Positions 8,970-14,336 of a stretch of 14,336 nt of DNA are shown here, piece after piece (position 1 is the stretch's first letter; every line of letters starts with the position of its first letter). The position numbers and the translations under genes are program-made. A model generated the notes under the pieces. That model was not told the DNA's origin and did no database searches. It saw nothing but the letters and a program-made list of their open reading frames with translations. Source of the stretch: Chlamydomonas sphaeroides (taxonomy: Eukaryota; Chlorophyta; Chlorophyceae; Chlamydomonadales; Chlamydomonadaceae); contig BDDC01002297.1 in assembly GCA_001662425.1 (NCBI GenBank), positions 1 to 14,336 of the forward strand, given 5' to 3'.

Positions 8970-11065
8970 ATGGCACGATTGGGCGACGAGGGCGACGTCA
9001 GCAACGCCGAGAGCGAGGCTGAGCGCGCCGAGGACCTCTTGCTTCTGTCGCGATACGACGAGGCGTGCGGGGCAGCATCGGCGCTCGTGCAGTCTCTCGT
9101 CGTCTCGGCGCATGGCTCGGAAGGCGCTGCCCAGGCGCTCCTCCAGCGAGCCCTCATCGCGGCGCTGCAAGCCCACTTCTTTGCTGGCAGGTGGGCTGCG
9201 CCTCTACACACCGCACCGCCGGCTGCTTGCCGCAGCCGCTGCGCCACGCGCCCCGGGCGAGGCCAGAGCCCGTGTTAAGCCTACCTGACGCCGTCGCCAC
9301 GCCGGACAACGCCTTCCATGCCACCGCCGCTGGCCCGCCGCAGCCTTGAGGCGCCAATGCGCCGCCACTACCACCTAACAAAATGCCGACCCTGGCTTGC
9401 CCTGCACTGCCGTGTCCCGTTCCGGGCACAGGCAGGCCGAGCTAGAGCAGCTGATGGAGGAGCTGGGCCTGCAACGGCTGGCCGCCTCAACGTTCCTCGC
9501 CTGGTACGCACGCTGATCGCCATGGCTTGGGCAGACGGGTGCTCCCTGCGGATGCGCAGCACGGGCCCCACGAACAGCGCACCGTCGCGTTCCGAGCACC
9601 GGCGCCTTCACAGCAGAGGCCGCCATGCCGCGTCCACAATGTGCTGGCCATGCCGGCAGAGTGCTGCCCTGCGCCAGAGATGTCCTATGCTGCGTAGTCC
9701 TCCGGTGACCCCCCACAACCCCAACGTCAAGGCTGTTGCCTGCGGCAACCGAGTCGCTATCCGTGCCGCGCAGCCTGAGCCCTGCTCCGTGGCACCCCGC
9801 CTCGCTCCTGCTGCTGCAGGGCACTGCTGCTACTCGAGTGTGGGCAGGCGGCCGCGGCGCGCGAGCGGGTCGAGTCCTACATGGGGGCTCTGATAGCGAC
9901 CAGGAGGCCGCAGCAAGGCCGCCAGCAGCTCACACAGACCGGCGGCCAGCACCAGCAGCACCATGGGTACGTCCAGCCGGCGGGGCAATCGGCAGCTTTG
10001 CCTGCGACCCGTGGCTCGCCGGGCACCCACCGCCCCCAGCCGCAGCGCAGCGACGCGGCGCAGGCCGCCGTGCCGTGCAGCTGTGGCGACGAGGACGACC
10101 GCGACGCGGCGGCGCCTGGCGGGCCGCGCTGCTTGGGCGGGCCGCAGCACGGCGCCGGGGCGGCCACGCAGCCGGACCTGCTAGCCCTGGCGCGATTCTA
10201 CAGCCAGGATGTGCTGTCGCCAGCCGAGGCGCTGGCGTGGCTGCGAGGGGATCCTGGCCAAGCAGCTGCGGTCGGCCCCATGGCTGCGGTCAGGGCAGGG
10301 GCCGCCGGTTGCGGCGCGGCTGTGCCGTGTGCGGCTGAGCTGCTCGGGGCAGAGTGCGACGCGCAACTGTTGCTGCAGGAGCTGGAGCAGCGCCTGCGGG
10401 CGTCGGGGCAGTGGCCGGCGGCGGCAACGCCTGCCACCACCGCGCCTTCTGGCCAGGGGCAAAGCCATACCCACGGCCACGCAAGTTCCAGCGGCGGCGG
10501 GGGCAAGCACGTCACCTTCGCCAATGACCTGGCGTCTGACATGGACGGCCCCACCGCACCAGCGGGCGCTGCTGCCGCTGGCAGCCACGCCGGGCGCAGG
10601 GCCGGCAGCCAGCACGGCGCAGGGGCCAGCGGTGGCGCGGGCGGCGCCGCGCACGGGCAGCAGCGTGGGCCCGCGCCGCTACTGACGCGGCTGCGGCGGG
10701 CGCTGGCGGCGCTGCTGGCCGCCGCACGCACCGCGCTGCGGCACCTGCTACTCGGCGCCTCCAGCGGCCTCAGTGCCGCGCAGGCCTGGCTGGTCTGCAG
10801 CGCGGCGGCGGTGGTGCGCCAGCTGCAGCAGCTGGCGGCGACGCTCGGCGCGGGGTCGTCGCCTTCGGCGGGCGTGGCGGCGGCGGCGGTGCGGGCGGCG
10901 GTGTGTGCGATGCTGGTGGCGGTGGTGGTGGCGGCGGTGCGGGCCGAGGCGCCGCAGGTGGTGTCGCACTTGAGCCGCCTGGCGAGGCTTGTGAGAGAGG
11001 TGCTGGGCATGGGCCTGTCGATGCACCCGAGCCCCGTGGTCAGCCCGCAGGGCGCGGCCCCCTGA
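8970..11065 (+). CDS. Helical-repeat protein with C-terminal membrane segment, possibly PEX26/APEM9-like
   Basis: Three exons, 8970-9190, 9432-9503 and 9820-11065 (TGA 11063-11065), total 1539 nt, or 512 residues. Donors are GTGGGC and GTACGC; acceptors are GCACAG and CTGCAG. Frame is kept at both joins (HFFAGR-QAELEQL and FLAW-ALLLLECGQ). The first 130 or so residues form amphipathic helices: AERAEDLLLLSRYDEA, then ALLQRALIAALQAHFFAGR, then LLLLECGQAAAARERVESY. A second conserved-looking block reads ARFYSQDVLSPAEALAWL, followed by LLQELEQRLRA. The rest is Gln/Gly/Ala-rich linker up to a hydrophobic segment (CAMLVAVVVAAV) about 55 residues from the end. A TPR-like N-terminus, a short 'AWL' helix block and a late transmembrane segment match PEX26 and plant APEM9/DAYU, which anchor the PEX1-PEX6 ATPases at the peroxisome. 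The match is by pattern only, so another tail-anchored helical protein is possible. The start is the first ATG in this frame. An alternative intron in exon 3 was checked and does not keep frame. Confidence 0.72.
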
Positions 11066-11927
11066 TGCAGGCCTGTACCGGGCCCAACGAATGTTGGAGG
11101 GTGTGTTGGTGTTCGCGCATTGTACTGTGAATTATGCGGATAGGAAAGATGCGAATGCTGTGGTCCGGCCTGGATAGGACCAGGGCTGCGGCGGGCTGGA
11201 GCGGAGGCCCCAACAGGCGGGGCGCAGGCGCAGGGATGGGTGGAGGGCAGTGGTTCGCCGCTGGGGGCCCAGCGCCGCGGTGGCACGGTTGCCGTGGGGC
11301 GAACCCCAGGAGCGGCTGCGCTGTCCTGTGCTGTGCATTCGCCTGACCCGGCAATGTTCTAGCTTGCCTATCACAGAGGATGGGTTCCTGCAGGCCGAAG
11401 GGTTACTTAGAAGTAGTCGCGTAGCCCGCTGAGCTGACGTGTGTGTCATGGTTGCCCAAGCCCACCGATGGTGTAACGCACCTTGCCTTGCACGTGCAGT
11501 ACGTTGCTAGTTCGGCATTTGAGGTGACGGGAGGGCAAGCACGTGCGCCGTGTGGCTGATGCGTCTTGGAAGACGAGCCGTGGCCTGTACAGGGGTTGGG
11601 TGTTTGCATGGGACCTTAGGTGGCTAGCTGGGCACGGCAGGAAGCGGGCCCTGCTCGCTCGATGGGCATGGTTGGAGGCGGGAGAACAACGGGAGGCTGA
11701 AGGGCAAAGCCGTATGGGAAGCTACATATGCTGCATGGGAACCCTGGGAACCTGGATCCGGCACCGGCTGGCACCTGTGGAATACCGTAGCTCCACGGCT
11801 AGCCCACTCCAACCACACCGCCTGACCAGCTCGTTAACGCGACAGCAGCGACCGCGCTGCGAATGGCGCTTGCGATTTGCCAAAGCCCAAGCGAGTAGCT
11901 GCACCCGCAGAGGCCTTAGAAGCCACG
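11066..11927 (+). other. 3' UTR of PEX26-like gene and upstream region of flippase gene 2
   Basis: No coding feature can be supported in these 862 bases. The first half up to about 11490 is probably the 3' UTR, ending at the TGTAA at 11472. The remaining 430 bases must hold the promoter and 5' UTR of flippase gene 2. No TATA box or known element is evident. A 139-codon frame at 11543-11962 overlaps the flippase start in another frame and is unlikely to be real. Confidence 0.55.
11472..11476 (+). terminator. Candidate TGTAA polyadenylation signal, PEX26-like gene
   Basis: TGTAA in the context GGTGTAACGC is the first plus-strand copy after the stop at 11065. It gives a 3' UTR of about 420 nt, an ordinary length for a volvocine gene. 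Confidence 0.6.
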
Positions 11928-14336
11928 ATGGGCATACGCAAGCCCAGCAAGGGCACCTCTGAAGGCGACAAGCGTGTAATAAACATCAACACCGGCGAGC
12001 ATGACCGGCACTACGCGGCGAACGCGACCAGCACCACTAAATACAATGTCTGGACGTTCTTACCAAAGGCGCTGTTTGAGCAATATCGGTAGGGCGAAAG
12101 GGCCGCGCCATGTGACCGAAGCTGCGGCCTCACGAACGTTGCGCTGCAGGCGTGTGGCCAACATCTACTTCACCATCGTCGCGGCGCTGTCTTTGACGCC
12201 GTACTCGCCTGTTCGGTGAGTGCTTGCGCGGCGGTCAGCGCTGAATGCTCGTTGGGACGACCGCGCTGCCCCCCGCTACCTGCAGCGCTTGGACGACATG
12301 GACCCCGCTCATCATTGTGCTGGGTGTGGCCATGGTGAAGGAGGCCGTGGAGGACTACAAGCGCTACAAGCAGGACAAGGAAATCAACAACCGCCCCGTG
12401 CAGGTCCTCGACCCGGCGCAGGGGGCGTACGTGTCCAAGCCATGGAAGGACGTGCGGGTCGGGGATATCCTGCTGGTGACGAAGGACCAGCAGTTCCCCG
12501 CGGACCTGCTGTTCCTAACGTCGGAGACGGAGGAGGGTACGTGCTACATCGAGACGATGAACCTGGACGGGGAGACCAACCTCAAAATTAAGAAGGCGCC
12601 CGACGAGACGAAGGACCTCAGCCAGCAGGACCTCATCCAGTTCCGCCAAGCGGTGATCGAGTGCGAGGGCCCCAACGCCCGCCTGTACCAGTTCACGGGC
12701 AACCTGCTGCTGGACGGCAAGACGCTGCCCATTAGCCCTGCAGCAATCCTGCTGCGCGGCTGCAACCTACGCAACACCGACAAAGTCGTGGGGGCCGTCA
12801 TCTATGCGGGTGGGTCGGTCTGGCAGCGGCAGCCTGCCGGCGGCCGCGAGCTGCAGGAGCGTGTCACGGGGGTCAGGCAACGGCCAGGGCCCTTACGCCC
12901 CGTAAAACAACCAGCACCCCCCTGCTTCAACTGCCTGTGTCTCGCTGCTGCGCGGCCCCGTGCCCTGAGCCGCAACTGCGCCTGCCTGCTCTACTCGCAG
13001 GCCACGAGACGAAAATCTTCAAGAACGCGGCGCCCGCGCCGTCAAAGCGCAGCCGCGTGGAGCGCATTGTCGACAAGATCATCTTTTTCATGTTCGGGCT
13101 GCTGTTCTCCTTCTGCATCACCGGGGCCATCTACTTCGCCATCTGGACGCGGGACAGGTTCCCCAAGCACTGGTACCTGGGGCCCGAAGACACGGACCAG
13201 CAGTACGACCCCGCGAAGCCGGCCTTCGTGGGCTTTGCGTCCTTCATCACCTCCTTTATCCTCTATGGTGCGCGCGGCGAGCCGACGTAGGCAGCTGCAT
13301 GACGTAGTGGTTGTTCGCTAGCTGCGGCCGGGAGCACCAGAGTGCTGCAGGACGTGCCGGCACAGCAGCCACAGTGGGCATGCCAGGCTCGCGTGTCGCA
13401 GCAAGGGCAGAGCCGGGCTTGCCTGGAGGCCGTGTGGGCCTCGTCAACGGCGTGCAACCGTGCCACCCGGCTGGCTGTGCAAGCTTTTCGCGGTTGCGGG
13501 CCCCGTCTCCCACTTGATCGCGGTTGCCGTCCCCTGTCACAGGCTACCTCATCCCCATCTCGCTGTACGTGTCGATGGAGCTGGTTAAGATCACACAATC
13601 CATGGTGTTTATCAACCGGGACCGTGACATGTACCACCCCGAGACCGACACGCCCGCGCTGGCGCGCACCAGCAACCTGAACGAGGAGCTGGGCATGGTC
13701 AACACCATCCTGTCCGACAAGACCGGCACGCTGACGCGCAACGTGATGGAGTTCTTCAAGTGCTCCATCGCGGGCGTGGCGTACGGCGCAGGCATCACGG
13801 AGATTGAGAAGGCCAACGCGCTGCGGTAGGCGCCGAGCTGCCGTGGCACTACGGAGGGCTGTGCTGTGTTGGTGGTCGCTGGCCCCGGCGCGTTCGCGAC
13901 CTCACCCGACTGACGCGCTGCGCTGTGCTGAACTGCAGGCGAGGCACCGTGCTGGATGACCGCGAGAAGCCGGATGCGGCCAAGTACCGTGAGCGCTTCT
14001 TCAACTTCTACGATGAGCGGGTGATGGGCGACGCCTGGTTCCACGCCAAGGACCCCGCGACGGTGGAGATGTTCTTTCGGCTGCTGGCCGTGTGCCACAC
14101 CGTGATCCCTGACGGGCCCACGGAGCCGGACAAGATCAAGTACGAGGTAGGAGGGCGGAGAAGCTAGGCATGGGGCATGGGGCATGGGGCGGGCGAGGAC
14201 ATGTTGAGAAGTCTACGGCCAGTTCGCAGGTAGCCCGCACGGAGCTGTATCCCTCTGCCTTGCGTGCTGTCGACCCCAGGCTGAGTCACCCGACGAGGCT
14301 GCGCTGGTGGTGGCGGCCAAGTGCTTTGGCTTCTTC
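11928..14336 (+). CDS. P4-type ATPase (phospholipid flippase), ALA3-like; 5' part, 7 exons
   Basis: The exons are 11928-12088, 12150-12215, 12286-12809, 13001-13267, 13543-13825, 13939-14146 and 14280-14336, running off the window. They total 522 codons in one continuous frame, and all introns are GT-AG. TM1 is RVANIYFTIVAALSLTP (from residue 55), TM2 spans about 83-96, the actuator motif DGET is at 170-173, TM3 spans about 277-299, and TM4 carries PISL at 344-347. The phosphorylated aspartate in DKTGT is residue 398 (13716-13718). The nucleotide-binding domain begins with ESPDEAALV in the last exon. Family knowledge: the DGET loop dephosphorylates the aspartyl intermediate, and PISL lines the lipid pathway. 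The N-terminal FLPKALFEQYRRVANIYF and the segment after PISL resemble plant ALA3. The start ATG (context CACGATGGG) gives a normal-length N-terminus. All catalytic motifs due in this half are intact. It probably works with an ALIS/CDC50 subunit. Confidence 0.95.
14169..14189. repeat. Three-copy 7-bp tandem repeat in an intron
   Basis: CATGGGG is repeated three times without interruption in the intron 14147-14279 of flippase gene 2. It is a simple-sequence tract likely to vary in copy number between strains. No function is suggested. Confidence 0.7.

Noticed and set aside
9967..10170. Possible extra intron in exon 3 of the PEX26-like gene (GTACGT donor, CACGCAG acceptor)
   Set aside because: Donor and acceptor phases do not match, so removing the stretch would break the frame into the conserved-looking ARFYSQDVL block.
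10198..11286. 362-codon antisense frame opposite the PEX26-like gene
   Set aside because: It mirrors a low-complexity Ala/Gly-rich exon. The plus-strand frame has splice joins that restore helices, while this one has no such support.
11543..11962. 139-codon plus-strand frame before flippase gene 2
   Set aside because: It overlaps the flippase start in another frame and shows no motif; more likely promoter and 5' UTR sequence.

Overview
The window comes from a nuclear genome with very high GC, short introns that mostly use GT-AG, strong G/C preference at third codon positions, alanine/glycine/serine-rich low-complexity protein tails, and TGTAA motifs where mRNA 3' ends are expected. Together with a gene for a ciliary doublet-microtubule inner protein beside plant-type P4-ATPases, this points to a chlamydomonadalean (volvocine) green alga such as Chlamydomonas, Gonium or Volvox. 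The species cannot be fixed from the sequence alone. No bacterial genes, rRNA, tRNA, CRISPR array or transposon was found.

Layout. (1) 1-5662, plus strand: the 3' part (13 exons) of a P4-type ATPase, a phospholipid flippase of the plant ALA3 kind. It runs from the nucleotide-binding domain through the hinge and TM5-TM10 to a roughly 500-residue low-complexity tail. (2) 5663-about 6790: a long 3' UTR with two candidate TGTAA signals. (3) 7381-8535, minus strand: a complete four-exon gene for a 135-residue homologue of FAP126/CFAP126 (Flattop), converging on gene 1. (4) 8536-8969: a 434-bp divergent promoter region. (5) 8970-11065, plus strand: a complete three-exon gene for a 512-residue helical protein with a hydrophobic segment near its C-terminus, tentatively a PEX26/APEM9-like peroxisomal docking factor. 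(6) 11066-11927: its 3' UTR and the upstream region of the next gene. (7) 11928-14336, plus strand: the 5' part (7 exons) of a second ALA3-like flippase, from the start codon through the actuator domain and the phosphorylation site to the beginning of the nucleotide-binding domain, where the window ends.

The two flippase genes lie head to tail and look like tandem paralogues. The window shows the C-terminal half of one and the N-terminal half of the other, with no domain overlap, so they cannot be compared directly here. There is no operon-like logic. The flippases act in endomembrane or plasma-membrane lipid asymmetry, FAP126 acts in the axoneme, and the fourth gene probably acts at peroxisomes. 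All exon boundaries were worked out by hand from splice consensus, reading-frame continuity and known protein families. Every exon chain keeps its frame, and the two complete genes end on a stop codon.
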